From an uncultured Bacteroidota bacterium (lineage in GTDB: Bacteria; Bacteroidota; Bacteroidia; Flavobacteriales; Flavobacteriaceae): DNA of 64,000 nt. Positions 33,080 through 43,472 of this stretch are shown here, piece after piece (position 1 is the stretch's first letter; every line of letters begins with the position of its first letter). Made by a program: the position numbers and the translations under genes. The stretch spans positions 1-64,000 of the forward strand of contig CACFJP010000005.1 of NCBI GenBank assembly GCA_902566635.1, read 5' to 3'. A model generated the notes under the pieces. The model saw only the letters and a program-made list of their open reading frames with translations, was not told where the DNA came from and ran no database searches.

Positions 33080-35899
33080 ATGAAGCTTCTATTTTTTTTA
33101 TTAGCATTGGGAACAGTTGTTGCACAACCGACTGCCACACCTGCCCAGGAGTTACTAAACTCCACAAGCAATCTTGATCGTTTGGTCAGCAGATCACTTG
33201 TTGCGAAACTTCCACTCACCAACATCGGTCCTAGTGTGATGAGTGGTCGAGTTACAGATATCGACGTCAATCCCATGGCACCCCATGAGTTTTATGTTGG
33301 TTATGCATCAGGCGGATTGTGGTACACTACCAACAACGGCACGACCTTTCAGCCTGTGATGGACAATAGTCCCACCCAAAATATCGGAGACATTGCAGTA
33401 CACTGGCCCACACATACGATTTATGTTGGAACAGGCGAAAACAACTCCTCTCGCTCGTCCTATGCAGGTATTGGCGTTCTCAAATCGACGGACAAAGGGG
33501 CATCTTGGCAACACATCGGTTTGGCAGATTCTCATCATATCGGAAAAATCGAAATCAATCCCACCGATCCTAACGAGGTTATTGTTGGGGTAACAGGGCA
33601 TTTGTACTCCAGTGATAGCGCTCGTGGGATTTACAAAACCACTGATGGCGGAAAAACTTGGAAGCAAACTCTTGCACTGCAAGACCCAGTTGGGATTATT
33701 GAAATCAGTGTTGCACCAGAAAACTTTGGTGTTCAATACGCTGCTGCATGGGAAAAAGAGCGAAAGGCATGGGATTTTATTGGTAGTGGCACAGGGTCAG
33801 GTATATATAAAAGTACAGACAGTGGCGATAGTTGGAAGCTTATCAGTTCATTGCAAAGTGGCTTCCCTCAAGGTGAGGGCGTTGGGCGCATAGGAATTGC
33901 TGCTTATGATGCGAAAACCATTTATGCCATCGTTGACAACCAAGACAGAAGACCAAGAGAATCTAAAGTAAAACAGGCATTGGCCAAACAAGACTTTGAA
34001 AGCATGTCCCTGGAAGGTTTTTTTTCAGTCGATCAAAAACTCCTAACCGAATTTTTAGAAGAGAACAATTTTCCTAAAGAGCAAACAGCCAAAAGTATTC
34101 GTACTGCTGTTAAAAACGGAAAGCTAAAACCATCTGATTTAGCACTCTATCTTAGCGATGCTAACAGCGACTTGTTTGATACACCAGTTGTTGGAGCACA
34201 AGTCTTTCGTTCTGATGACGCCGGTCGAACATGGGTCAAAACCCACAAGAGCTACCTCGATGATTTGTATTATAGTTATGGTTATTATTTTGGGATGATT
34301 CATGTAACACCCACAGACCCCAATCGCATATATATATATGGTGTTCCCATGTTGACTTCATTTGATGGAGGGCAAGCATTTGAAAGCATAGATGCACCCA
34401 ATGCGCACGTCGACCATCATGCATTGTGGATAAACCCCAACAACCCCGAACATTTGATCAATGGCAATGATGGCGGAGTCAATATCAGCTATGATGGTGG
34501 TCAAAACTGGATCAAAAACAACCAACCCTCAGTGGGTCAATTCTACACAGTTTACGCCGACCAGCAAACCCCTTACCACGTTTATGGTGGATTGCAAGAC
34601 AATGGAGTCTGGGAAGCCCCACATTCTAGTCGTGAAAGTGTAGCTTGGCATCAGTATGGGCACAATAATTGGACTGGAATTATGGGCGGTGATGGCATGC
34701 AAATTCAGGTGGATCAAGACAATGCAGATATTGTTTATACTGGCTATCAGTTTGGGAATTATTTCAGAATCAATCGTGAAACCAACAAACGCACCAACAT
34801 CCAACCCAAACACAAGCTTGGTGAAGCACCACTGCGGTTTAACTGGCAAACACCCATTTTGCTATCTCCTCACAACAACGATATTCTTTATCTGGGCAGC
34901 AATAAACTCCACCGATCACTCAACCGTGGGGATGATTACATCACAATATCAAAAGATTTGACAAGTGGCGGGGAAAAAGGGAACGTCCCTTACGGAACTC
35001 TCACAGCTATTGACGAATCTCGATTTGAGTTTGGAACACTAGTTGTTGGTTCAGATGATGGTCACATTCATGTTTCTTCAGACAGCGGTGCATCTTGGCA
35101 TCGTATCAGCGACAACTTGCCGCAAAAACTTTGGGTAAGTCGAGTCCAGTTTTCTAAGCATTTTCCATCTCGAATATATGCAACGTTAAATGGCTATCGC
35201 TGGGATGATTTTACACCATATGTATATGTGTCAGATGACTTGGGTCAGACATGGCGAAGTCTCGCAAAGGGACTTCCCCTTTCCCCTGTAAATGTAGTTC
35301 GAGAGGATCACACTAATGCTGATATCTTGTATGTTGGAACGGATAATGGATTTTTTGTTTCGATAGATGGTGGCGAGGCTTGGCATATGTTTGATGCTGA
35401 TTTTCCACGTGTGGCAGTTCACGATTTGTTTATTCAAGAGCGAGATAATGATTTGTTGGTGGGCACACACGGACGTTCGATTTATCAGCTCGAATTAGAG
35501 CCTATTCAAGCTTTGGAGTCTTTAGCTCAACAACAAGTGTCTGTCGTCCAAACAGAGGCAATCAAGCATAGAAAAAATTGGGGAAGAAAGTATCGAGTTT
35601 GGTCAGAGGCAATCACACCAGATTTTTATTGGGTGTTTTATGCTGCCAGTCCCACCAAAGGCACATGGCAGTTGATTTCAGAAAAAGACGTTGTTGTATA
35701 TGAAGAAGACATCGAACTAACAACTGGTCTTCAGTTGATTCCTTATGATTTATATTTTATGGAAGGGCAAGTCAACAAGTATAATCGCAAGCATAAAGTC
35801 AACCTCACATCTGCTGATGATAAAAATACCTATTTACCTGTCGGGAACTACAAATTGCTGTGGAATGACAAACAAATCAGCACTTTAAAAATTGAATAA
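33080..35899 (+). CDS. Secreted BNR-repeat (sortilin/VPS10-like) beta-propeller protein
   Basis: 939 residues. The signal peptide is MKLLFFLLALGTVVAQ. Many BNR/Asp-box-like repeats of the form S/T-x-D-x-G-x-T-W follow, for example KSTDKGASWQ, KTTDGGKTWK, KSTDSGDSWK, RSDDAGRTWV, VSSDSGASWH and VSDDLGQTW. Together with GGLWYTTNNG and NGNDGGVNISYDGGQNW they match the family annotated as glycosyl hydrolase or VPS10/sortilin-like in Bacteroidota. Two seven-to-ten-bladed propellers are likely. An insert at about 295-365 breaks the first array. I see no T9SS C-terminal domain; the end (GNYKLLWNDKQISTLKIE) is a plain beta segment. Enzymatic activity is unproven. Confidence 0.75.
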   Translation: MKLLFFLLALGTVVAQPTATPAQELLNSTSNLDRLVSRSLVAKLPLTNIGPSVMSGRVTDIDVNPMAPHEFYVGYASGGLWYTTNNGTTFQPVMDNSPTQNIGDIAVHWPTHTIYVGTGENNSSRSSYAGIGVLKSTDKGASWQHIGLADSHHIGKIEINPTDPNEVIVGVTGHLYSSDSARGIYKTTDGGKTWKQTLALQDPVGIIEISVAPENFGVQYAAAWEKERKAWDFIGSGTGSGIYKSTDSGDSWKLISSLQSGFPQGEGVGRIGIAAYDAKTIYAIVDNQDRRPRESKVKQALAKQDFESMSLEGFFSVDQKLLTEFLEENNFPKEQTAKSIRTAVKNGKLKPSDLALYLSDANSDLFDTPVVGAQVFRSDDAGRTWVKTHKSYLDDLYYSYGYYFGMIHVTPTDPNRIYIYGVPMLTSFDGGQAFESIDAPNAHVDHHALWINPNNPEHLINGNDGGVNISYDGGQNWIKNNQPSVGQFYTVYADQQTPYHVYGGLQDNGVWEAPHSSRESVAWHQYGHNNWTGIMGGDGMQIQVDQDNADIVYTGYQFGNYFRINRETNKRTNIQPKHKLGEAPLRFNWQTPILLSPHNNDILYLGSNKLHRSLNRGDDYITISKDLTSGGEKGNVPYGTLTAIDESRFEFGTLVVGSDDGHIHVSSDSGASWHRISDNLPQKLWVSRVQFSKHFPSRIYATLNGYRWDDFTPYVYVSDDLGQTWRSLAKGLPLSPVNVVREDHTNADILYVGTDNGFFVSIDGGEAWHMFDADFPRVAVHDLFIQERDNDLLVGTHGRSIYQLELEPIQALESLAQQQVSVVQTEAIKHRKNWGRKYRVWSEAITPDFYWVFYAASPTKGTWQLISEKDVVVYEEDIELTTGLQLIPYDLYFMEGQVNKYNRKHKVNLTSADDKNTYLPVGNYKLLWNDKQISTLKIE

Positions 35900-35986
35900 T
35901 TTAATTGATATTGCTTCTATGATTTTGATTAATAAACGTTCAATTTAGGTCAAACTTGTTAGAATTATTCAAAATCATTAAAAACC

Positions 35987-36018
35987 TTTGGCTTTCAGAC
36001 GTGCAGCACCTAATTTTG
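35987..36018 (+). promoter_or_regulatory. Sigma-A promoter for sdhCAB
   Basis: TTTG at 35987-35990, a 20-base spacer and TAATTTTG at 36011-36018 form one of the two best Bacteroidota-type promoters in the window. The sdhC ATG is at 36040, giving a leader of roughly 15-20 bases. Confidence 0.6.
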
Positions 36019-36039
36019 TATTAATATTTAGTTAATACT

Positions 36040-36699
36040 ATGGGAGTTGTCCTGTCTTCTACAATACTGCGAAAGGTTGCTATGGCCTTGTCTGGTCTCT
36101 TTCTAATGCTGTTTTTACTACAGCATTTCGCAATCAATATTACTTCAGTTTTTAGTGAAACCGTCTTCAATCAGTTTTCACATTTTATGGGGACTAATGC
36201 CCTTGTACAATTTGTTCTTCAGCCCATTTTAATTTTTGGAGTGATTTTCCATTTTGTTATGGGCTTTATTCTCGATATCCATAACAGGCGTTCACGTGGC
36301 ATACGCTATGCAGTTTATAAGGGTAACGCAAATGCGAGTTGGGTTTCTAGAAATATGCTTATTTCGGGAGGCACTGTTCTTGCTTTTCTAGCACTACACT
36401 TTTATGATTTTTGGGTTCCTGAAATGAATTATAAATACATCGAAGTCCTTCCTGAAGACCCAAATCGATATTATGAAGAACTGGTTCATAAATTTGAGGA
36501 TCTTACTCGTGTGATTCTTTACGCGGTATCCTTCTTCTTCCTGGCCCTTCACCTATCCCACGGATTTTCATCGGCCTTTCAATCTGTTGGGTTAAATAAT
36601 AAATACACACCAGTATTAAAATCTATTGGAAAAGTCTATGCTATCGGGATCCCCTCTGGCTTTGCATTTATTGCGGTTTTTCATTTTCTAAATCACTAA
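36040..36699 (+). CDS. sdhC: Succinate dehydrogenase cytochrome b subunit
   Basis: 219 residues with about five membrane helices. His residues in helices ([45 protein letters not shown]) fit the di-haem b558 type found in Bacteroidota and Bacillus. The [13 protein letters not shown] motif near the fourth helix is highly characteristic. It anchors the SdhAB catalytic part to the inner membrane and passes electrons to menaquinone. It is first in a tight sdhCAB operon (one base to sdhA). Confidence 0.92.
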   Translation: MGVVLSSTILRKVAMALSGLFLMLFLLQHFAINITSVFSETVFNQFSHFMGTNALVQFVLQPILIFGVIFHFVMGFILDIHNRRSRGIRYAVYKGNANASWVSRNMLISGGTVLAFLALHFYDFWVPEMNYKYIEVLPEDPNRYYEELVHKFEDLTRVILYAVSFFFLALHLSHGFSSAFQSVGLNNKYTPVLKSIGKVYAIGIPSGFAFIAVFHFLNH

Positions 36700-36700
36700 C

Positions 36701-38704
36701 ATGACCAAACTAAACGCACAAATCCCCAAAGGTCCAATAGCTGATAAATGGACAAATCATAAAAACAACATTCGTTTGGTCAGCCCTGCAAACAAGCGAT
36801 TGATTGATGTGATTGTCGTGGGAACTGGTTTAGCTGGCGGTTCTGCTGCAGCTACGCTAGCCGAATTAGGATATAATGTCAAGGCATTTTGTTTTCAAGA
36901 TTCCCCTCGCCGTGCACACTCTATCGCGGCACAAGGAGGAATAAACGCTGCTAAAAATTATCAAGGGGATGGAGACTCAGTTCATCGATTGTTTTACGAT
37001 ACTGTAAAAGGTGGAGACTATCGATCTAGAGAAGCAAACGTATATCGACTTGCAGAAGTTTCTGCAAATATCATTGATCAATGTGTTGCACAAGGCGTTC
37101 CCTTTGCAAGAGATTATGGGGGATTGCTTGACAACCGCTCGTTTGGTGGGGTTCTTGTTTCACGCACCTTTTATGCCAAAGGTCAAACCGGTCAGCAATT
37201 GCTACTCGGTGCTTACTCTGCAATGAATCGGCAAATCGGGCGTGGTAAAATCAAAATGTACAGTCGTCATGAGATGCTCGATCTTGTCAAAGTTAATGGT
37301 AAAGCAAGAGGTATAATTACGCGCAACTTGGTCACGGGTGAAATCGAACGTCATGCAGCACATGCTGTTGTGATTGCATCTGGAGGTTATGGAAATCTAT
37401 TTTATTTATCAACCAATGCGATGGGAAGCAATGTAACTGCTGCCTGGAAAATACATAAGAAAGGGGCTTATTTTGCCAATCCGTGCTTTACACAAATCCA
37501 TCCGACTTGTATTCCAGTTTCGGGCGACCACCAGTCCAAATTGACACTGATGTCGGAGTCTTTGCGAAACGACGGAAGAATCTGGGTGCCAAAAAAGAAA
37601 GAAGACGCAGAAGCGATTCGTGAAGGACGCCTTAAACCCACCGATTTAGCAGAAGAAGATCGGGACTATTACCTTGAACGTCGGTATCCAGCTTTTGGAA
37701 ATCTTGTCCCACGAGATGTTGCATCCCGAGCAGCCAAAGAACGATGCGATGAAGGCTTTGGGGTTAACAAAACAGGAGAGGCTGTTTTTTTAGATTTTTC
37801 TGCAGCCATTTTTAGATATGGCAAAGAAAAAGCACACGTCAAAGGACTGGACGAAAACGACAATGCACTTGTACAAAAACTTGGCAGACAAGTCATCAAA
37901 GCCAAATATGGCAACTTGTTTCAGATGTATGAGAAAATAGTTGATCAAAACCCATATGAAACTCCAATGATGATTTATCCTGCTGTGCATTACACCATGG
38001 GAGGTGTATGGGTTGATTACAACCTGATGACAACTGTACCAGGTTGCTTTGCGATAGGGGAGGCCAACTTTTCCGATCATGGTGCCAACCGACTTGGCGC
38101 TTCTGCATTGATGCAAGGCTTGGCAGACGGCTATTTCGTATTACCATACACCATAGGCGATTATCTTGCAGATGACATCAGAACGGAGGCAATCACCACG
38201 GACTCACCAGAATTTGAAGAAGCAGAATCAAATGTGCGAGCACAAATCGATGCTTTTATCAACAATAAGGGAACAAAAACGGTCGATTATTTCCATCGAA
38301 AACTTGGAAAAATCATTTGGAACAAATGTGGAATGTCACGCAACAAAAAAGGACTTGAAGAAGCCATAGCAGAAGTCAAAGCACTGCGCGAAGAGTTTTA
38401 TAAAGATGTTTTTGTGCCTGGCACTGCCGATTCATTTAATGAGCCATTGGCAAAAGCCCTTCGAGTAGCAGACTTTTTAGAGCTGGGCGAACTCTTTGCC
38501 AAAGACGCTTTGGAACGCACAGAATCTTGTGGAGGTCACTTCCGTGAAGAATCTCAAACTCCAGAAGGGGAGGCACTTCGGGATGATAAAAACTTTACGT
38601 TTGTATCTGCATGGGAATACCATGGAGAACCAAGTAAAGCTAAACTGCATAAAGAAGTACTGAAGTACGAAAACATCGAATTGAAAACACGTTCATACAA
38701 GTAA
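36701..38704 (+). CDS. sdhA: Succinate dehydrogenase/fumarate reductase flavoprotein subunit
   Basis: 667 residues. The FAD-binding Rossmann motif is [36 protein letters not shown] contains the His expected to bind FAD covalently. [12 protein letters not shown] and the [17 protein letters not shown] segment are conserved in the active-site and FAD domains. It oxidises succinate to fumarate in the TCA cycle. The length and motifs match the Bacteroidota/epsilon-type SdhA, longer than the E. coli form. Confidence 0.95.
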   Translation: MTKLNAQIPKGPIADKWTNHKNNIRLVSPANKRLIDVIVVGTGLAGGSAAATLAELGYNVKAFCFQDSPRRAHSIAAQGGINAAKNYQGDGDSVHRLFYDTVKGGDYRSREANVYRLAEVSANIIDQCVAQGVPFARDYGGLLDNRSFGGVLVSRTFYAKGQTGQQLLLGAYSAMNRQIGRGKIKMYSRHEMLDLVKVNGKARGIITRNLVTGEIERHAAHAVVIASGGYGNLFYLSTNAMGSNVTAAWKIHKKGAYFANPCFTQIHPTCIPVSGDHQSKLTLMSESLRNDGRIWVPKKKEDAEAIREGRLKPTDLAEEDRDYYLERRYPAFGNLVPRDVASRAAKERCDEGFGVNKTGEAVFLDFSAAIFRYGKEKAHVKGLDENDNALVQKLGRQVIKAKYGNLFQMYEKIVDQNPYETPMMIYPAVHYTMGGVWVDYNLMTTVPGCFAIGEANFSDHGANRLGASALMQGLADGYFVLPYTIGDYLADDIRTEAITTDSPEFEEAESNVRAQIDAFINNKGTKTVDYFHRKLGKIIWNKCGMSRNKKGLEEAIAEVKALREEFYKDVFVPGTADSFNEPLAKALRVADFLELGELFAKDALERTESCGGHFREESQTPEGEALRDDKNFTFVSAWEYHGEPSKAKLHKEVLKYENIELKTRSYK

Positions 38705-38706
38705 CA

Positions 38707-39453
38707 ATGAAGTTAACATTAAAAATCTGGCGACAAGAAAACGCCTCATCAAAAGGGAGTATGCAAACCTATCCACTGGATGGAGTGTCCCCCGATATGT
38801 CCTTTTTAGAAATGATGGATGTACTTAACGAACAGTTGATGGAACAAGGCATTGATCCTGTTGCGTTTGATCATGACTGCCGAGAAGGAATCTGCGGTTC
38901 TTGTTCAATGTTTATAAATGGTGAAGCCCATGGCCCAGATCGTCTGGTAACAACTTGCCAGTTACACATGAGAAAATTCAAAGACGGTGATACCATACAC
39001 ATAGAGCCTTTTCGCGCTAAGCCATTCCCTGTGATTAAGGACTTGGTTATTGATAGAACGGCCTTTGATCGAATTCAACATGCTGGGGGGTTTATTTCAG
39101 TAAACACATCAGGTAATACCCAAGATGCCAATGCGATTCCAATTGAAAAAGCTGATGCCGATAAGGCCTTTGATGCGGCGACTTGTATTGGATGTGGTGC
39201 TTGTGTTGCGACTTGTAAAAATGCTTCTGCTATGTTATTTGTTTCGGCTAAAGTATCACAATACGCCCTGCTTCCACAAGGTAAAGTAGAAGCTACTGAT
39301 CGTGTTCTTAATATGGTTAATCAAATGGACGAGGAAGGCTTTGGAAACTGCACCAACACTGGAGCATGTGAAGTAGAATGCCCTAAAGGAATTTCACTAG
39401 AAAATATCGCTAGAATGAATAAGGAATTTCTTTTGGCTTCCTACAAGGCCTGA
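38707..39453 (+). CDS. sdhB: Succinate dehydrogenase iron-sulfur subunit
   Basis: 248 residues. The [2Fe-2S] ligands lie in [12 protein letters not shown] and a later VTTCQ; the [4Fe-4S] ligands are in [13 protein letters not shown]; the [3Fe-4S] site is in [14 protein letters not shown]. It carries electrons from SdhA to the haem/quinone subunit. It starts two bases after sdhA. Its stop lies five bases from the convergent BspA-like gene. Confidence 0.95.
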   Translation: MKLTLKIWRQENASSKGSMQTYPLDGVSPDMSFLEMMDVLNEQLMEQGIDPVAFDHDCREGICGSCSMFINGEAHGPDRLVTTCQLHMRKFKDGDTIHIEPFRAKPFPVIKDLVIDRTAFDRIQHAGGFISVNTSGNTQDANAIPIEKADADKAFDAATCIGCGACVATCKNASAMLFVSAKVSQYALLPQGKVEATDRVLNMVNQMDEEGFGNCTNTGACEVECPKGISLENIARMNKEFLLASYKA

Positions 39454-39458
39454 GAGAT

Positions 39459-41231
39459 CTAGAAAATAGGTTTTGGAAGTGTCCATTGTGGTGTATTATG
39501 CGAGAAAGCTCCATAATTAGTGACATTTGAAACATCCCAATTTGACAAATCTTGGTTAAAATAATCGGCGCTATTAAACATATGAGCCATGCTAATTACA
39601 CTACTTGTGTCCCAATTTCCAATGGGTTGATTAAACATATACTGCCTTTGGTTACTGTATCCATTAAACATAAAAGACATATCAATTACATTACTAGTTT
39701 CCCAATTACCAATGGGTTGGTTAAATGAAAAAGCTGTGTGAAACATATGTGACATATTAGTTACATTACTTGTATCCCAAGAACTCAAATTTTGATTAAA
39801 TGAATGAGCTTCTTGAAACATTTGATACATATTAATTACACTGCTGGTGTTCCAATTGGCTATCGACTGATTAAATTCAGCAGCATTCATAAACATTTCT
39901 GACATGTTTGTTACTTTACTAGTATCCCAAGCATATATATAACCGTTAAAGTTTGATCCTCTAAACATACTTGACATATTTACTACTTTTGAAACATCCC
40001 ATAAATTAAGTTCATGAGTAACCCCCAAAGTTGCACTTTGAAACATTGCCCGCATATCTGTTACATTTCCTACGTCCCAACTTGATATATTTTTATTTTT
40101 AGCGTGATTTTTAAAAACTTCAGACATGTCAGTGACTAAAGATGTGCAAACCGCTGAATAATCCATGCCTTGAGCTACCATACTTTTTAGTGTTTCTCTA
40201 TCAACAATAACATACTCTTTACCGTTTATTGTTCCAACATCCCCAAAACTTGCCCAAGAATGCGCTTTTACAGTTATTCCATTAGATGATAAATAAACTG
40301 GAGAAAAACTATCTGTACCATCACAATTTTGATCAATACCATCATCTTGAATTTCAAACGCAGATGGATTAATATTAAAATTAAGATCATTACAGTCTCC
40401 GTCTTGAACAGTGTACCCGTCGCCATCATTGTCATCAGTCAAGCTCATTGTTTGAAATGAGTATGTAGATCCATATACTGTTTTATTTGAGTTTGTAGCA
40501 TAAGCTCTGTAATAGTATGTGGTTGATTCTGTAAGGTTGGTTAGTTCACTTGTAAAAGTTCCTGAGCCTATTCCATCTGTTGTTTTGTCCCCATCAATTA
40601 TAGGATCAGGGTTTACATCCCATACAACTCCTCTAGCAATCACACTTGAACCTCCATCTGCAACAACTTCACCACCAGAACTTGCTGAATCATTAGAATA
40701 ATAATTCACTTGGGATGTTATAACTTCAAAAGCATTGTTTGCTGAAGTAGACGCTGAACTAATCTCCCATGAACTTGTAGATGCGTTCCATTTTAGAGTA
40801 TCACCATTATTTGTTCCTTGTGGAAGTGATCCACCAGCATTTTGAGCATATAGAGCATATGGTACACTCATAAATTGTGTGGTTCCTAAATCAACATACC
40901 CACTTCCTGCTGAAAGCTCAACCTCAATTTTTAGAAAGTAGCTTCCAAGTGACCAGTCAATTGAACTAAAGGTTCCACTTGTAGCATTTCCTTGGCCTAT
41001 CACAAATGATACTTGTCCTAAATCATCTGTATTGGTTGCGTGTGTTTCAGTATATGTGGGAGCTGCAGTTTGAGTGCCTTGAATAATATGAAACTTAAAG
41101 CTTACAGATTGCTCTATTACTAAATCTCCATTTGCATCACGCACTGAGGCTTGGTAGTTAAAACCATTTGGCGCTTGTGCTAATCCATATATTGAGAATA
41201 GGGCAATTACAATGGGTAAAAGTTTTTTCAT
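39459..41231 (-). CDS. BspA/DUF285-repeat surface protein with MopE-like motif
   Basis: 590 residues. A signal peptide (MKKLLPIVIALFSIYGLAQ) is followed by a domain beginning GFNYQASVRDANGDLV and ending MSVPYALYAQNAGG, common at the N terminus of Bacteroidota surface proteins. Next come a fibronectin-III-like segment (about 170-260) and a putative metal-binding Asp/Asn/Cys motif (DGDGYTVQDGDCND, IDQNCDG). The C-terminal half has about eight 25-26-residue DUF285 repeats of the form FNQ-x-LSxWDTSNVTNMSxMF. The last repeat ends almost at the C terminus and no T9SS sorting domain follows. DNA is AT-rich compared with neighbours. The start overlaps the stop of the preceding small gene by four bases. 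Likely surface or adhesive; ligand unknown. Confidence 0.8.
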   Translation of the reverse strand: MKKLLPIVIALFSIYGLAQAPNGFNYQASVRDANGDLVIEQSVSFKFHIIQGTQTAAPTYTETHATNTDDLGQVSFVIGQGNATSGTFSSIDWSLGSYFLKIEVELSAGSGYVDLGTTQFMSVPYALYAQNAGGSLPQGTNNGDTLKWNASTSSWEISSASTSANNAFEVITSQVNYYSNDSASSGGEVVADGGSSVIARGVVWDVNPDPIIDGDKTTDGIGSGTFTSELTNLTESTTYYYRAYATNSNKTVYGSTYSFQTMSLTDDNDGDGYTVQDGDCNDLNFNINPSAFEIQDDGIDQNCDGTDSFSPVYLSSNGITVKAHSWASFGDVGTINGKEYVIVDRETLKSMVAQGMDYSAVCTSLVTDMSEVFKNHAKNKNISSWDVGNVTDMRAMFQSATLGVTHELNLWDVSKVVNMSSMFRGSNFNGYIYAWDTSKVTNMSEMFMNAAEFNQSIANWNTSSVINMYQMFQEAHSFNQNLSSWDTSNVTNMSHMFHTAFSFNQPIGNWETSNVIDMSFMFNGYSNQRQYMFNQPIGNWDTSSVISMAHMFNSADYFNQDLSNWDVSNVTNYGAFSHNTPQWTLPKPIF

Positions 41232-41698
41232 TCTTTGATAATTTTATAAAAATTTATCCTTTGGTTGTCTGAAGTCTTGACACTAACTATATATGTTCCT
41301 AATGATAGGATTGAGGTTGATATAGGTTTTTTAACTTGTGATAGTTGTTCATATACAAGTCTTCCATTAATATCATGAATACTTACTATAAACTCACTAA
41401 GTGTTGGGTGCTCTATATAAAGAGCATCACGTACTGGGTTGGGATATAAATTAAACCCAAACTTAAGCTCTGGAATATCAACATCAAGGGTGATTAAATT
41501 AAGTGAGGGGTAATACCCACTTCCAAGTTGAATAGAACCATCCTCAGATGCTTGACTCCCAATTAAAAGCTCACCTGCATTGTAACTAACACTAAAGTTT
41601 TGTCCACTATAAGAGCTTCCAATTGCTGAGATTACACTCTTTTCTACTGATTGAGCTGAAAGCGAGACAAATGAAATTAGTGTTAAAAAGTATTTCAT
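41228..41698 (-). CDS. Short secreted protein with T9SS type A sorting domain
   Basis: 156 residues. After a signal peptide (FLTLISFVSLSAQ) comes a domain of about 65 residues (SVSYNAGELLIGSQ, IQLGSGYYPSL) seen in many short Bacteroidota proteins. The C terminus is a T9SS type A domain: FNLYPNPVRDALYIEH, then IHDINGRLVYEQ, then LGTYIVSVKT and a basic end. It is predicted to be exported by T9SS and anchored to the surface. It is first in a two-gene unit with the BspA-like protein (ATGA overlap), so the two proteins may act together. Confidence 0.82.
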   Translation of the reverse strand: MKYFLTLISFVSLSAQSVEKSVISAIGSSYSGQNFSVSYNAGELLIGSQASEDGSIQLGSGYYPSLNLITLDVDIPELKFGFNLYPNPVRDALYIEHPTLSEFIVSIHDINGRLVYEQLSQVKKPISTSILSLGTYIVSVKTSDNQRINFYKIIKE

Positions 41699-41752
41699 AA
41701 TCTAAAATTAATGAAGATTTTTTTATACTTCAAAATATTTCTGATTTTACAA

Positions 41753-43354
41753 CTATTTTAAAATAAAGATTTCTTGTAACTCCCAATTGGCACGCACATC
41801 CAACAGTGGCTCGTGATGGTATACCTTTTCAGGTGCACGTCGATCGAGAAAACGACCAGTATCCCATTGCCCATTTTTGTTTTCATCGATAATCAACCGT
41901 ACATAGTATTTTTTTGGTTGTAGATTGGAAAAAACAATTCGCCTTTGCGGCGCTGCTACAGGCAAGCTGCGAATAAGGTTTTCATTTTCGTCTGTGAGCT
42001 GTACGATAATCGGATAGCTGGGAACGCCTACAAGTTGAAGATAAACACTTCCATAGTCAGCAGGTTTTTTGGTGCGCAACGCCAGTTGTAAACTGTCATT
42101 GACTTCATCGAAAAAATCAGTAATTGCACCTGGAAACACATCCAACTGATAGTTCTCATTTGGTAGGATATCAAAGTCAAAGAGAACCCGATGTGGGTCT
42201 TCAACAGACATATCAAAGGGAACAGGCATAGAGTCACGATTGCGTAAGTAGATACGTGATTTATCAATCGTCAAAATAGGTGTCGTGGTTTCAATGCCAA
42301 GGGTGTCATCTAAATGTAATACCCCTTTAATTGTGGTAGAGATTGTAAGAGAATCCAATTCAGCTTTTCGGATTTGATGTGTGAGTTGATACTTAAGGGT
42401 ATCTTGACTTATGTCGAACTGTAAAGAGTCCGCTTTTAGGTTTTTGTACCAAACATATAGTGTGTCTTTATCTTTATCAAAAGATTGAACAGTTTGCACA
42501 CTGTCTGGAAGGTTAAGCGGAAGTATTTTCAAGCCATTTGGTTTGCCGTAATAACCTAATCCAATTCTATTTTGACTTGCTTGAAACGTTCGCCCTACTG
42601 AAAAATTAGTTTTTTCTCGAAACAAGTCCAAATGAAAGAGACTATCTGTTGGCAGATCGATGAAATCATTGATAAAACCAATATCATCAGCATTTTGATC
42701 AAAGGTGTAATTGTTGGCGATGTCTTTCTGTGCAATAAGCAAATATCGCCCAGCTTTGACATTGCCAATTTCAAAGATCTCCAAACTATCCAATGTGTTG
42801 GTTAAATAGTCTGGGGGTTGCTGATAAATAATCGAGTCATTGTATGTACTATCAACTAAATAGAGCATGACAGACACAAAGTTTTTTGCCTCTCGTGCAA
42901 AGGCATTACCAATCGTACCACGCACTTGAAGCGAATCAACATAATCACCTGTGGAAAAAACATAGCGAAAGTATGGATATGGATTTCCCTCGTTGTTATC
43001 GACGATACTTTGTCCAAAATTGAAATTATAGGTGGTGTTTGGACGTAGCGTATCCATGAGTTCGATTTGCACATACTTAGCAGCAGTACTTTGTGGTGAA
43101 ATGATATAGGCAGATGGGTCAAGTGGTGGCGATACAATGAGTTGATCTTTAAGCTTTTGGAGTTTTATATATTCATCAAAATACAAGCGAATTCTATCTT
43201 TACTGAAATGAGTTGTGTTTAGCGCAGGATCAGCACGCAACAACACAGGAGGGGTTTCGTCATCAGGCCCACCAGTGGGATTACCACGCTTTGCACATTG
43301 CATAAACAATAACGCTATCAAGCTCCACAAAACCAGCGAAAAGAGATGTCTCAT
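41753..43354 (-). CDS. Ig-like (Big_5) domain lipoprotein
   Basis: 533 residues from the ATG at 43354. Lipobox LLFMQC gives a lipidated Cys at about residue 20, followed by the typical GNPTGGPDDETPPVLL start. The N-terminal ~110 residues form a Big_5-type bacterial Ig-like domain (LNTTHFSKDRIRLYFDEYI). The middle contains beta-rich repeats with VKAGRYLLIAQKD, resembling a carboxypeptidase-regulatory-like fold, and the end has KYYVRLIIDENKNGQWDTG. It is a common conserved Bacteroidota outer-membrane lipoprotein of unknown function. It is divergent from glyS. Confidence 0.8.
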   Translation of the reverse strand: MRHLFSLVLWSLIALLFMQCAKRGNPTGGPDDETPPVLLRADPALNTTHFSKDRIRLYFDEYIKLQKLKDQLIVSPPLDPSAYIISPQSTAAKYVQIELMDTLRPNTTYNFNFGQSIVDNNEGNPYPYFRYVFSTGDYVDSLQVRGTIGNAFAREAKNFVSVMLYLVDSTYNDSIIYQQPPDYLTNTLDSLEIFEIGNVKAGRYLLIAQKDIANNYTFDQNADDIGFINDFIDLPTDSLFHLDLFREKTNFSVGRTFQASQNRIGLGYYGKPNGLKILPLNLPDSVQTVQSFDKDKDTLYVWYKNLKADSLQFDISQDTLKYQLTHQIRKAELDSLTISTTIKGVLHLDDTLGIETTTPILTIDKSRIYLRNRDSMPVPFDMSVEDPHRVLFDFDILPNENYQLDVFPGAITDFFDEVNDSLQLALRTKKPADYGSVYLQLVGVPSYPIIVQLTDENENLIRSLPVAAPQRRIVFSNLQPKKYYVRLIIDENKNGQWDTGRFLDRRAPEKVYHHEPLLDVRANWELQEIFILK

Positions 43355-43460
43355 AAAATACAAAGAAACGACTATTTTGAAGACTCAAAAAAAGCACTTC
43401 TTTTAATGAAAAATGAATATATGTCGTGCTAGAGGCAAATATAAATTACAAAAGAAAGCT

Positions 43461-43468
43461 TATTTTTG
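43461..43468 (+). promoter_or_regulatory. Candidate -7 element for glyS
   Basis: TATTTTTG matches TAnnTTTG and lies five bases before the glyS ATG at 43473. No clear -33 TTG is seen. It supports the ATG at 43473 over the longer frame from 43413. Confidence 0.35.
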
Positions 43469-43472
43469 CGCC

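Noticed and set aside
34326-34340. Short AT dinucleotide run in the BNR gene as a phase-variable tract
   Set aside because: It is only a few repeats long and encodes an ordinary Ile-Tyr stretch; too short to call slippage.
43413-43472. N-terminal extension of glyS by 20 residues
   Set aside because: The added residues include several basic residues and Cys unlike the family, and they lie over the TATTTTTG element.
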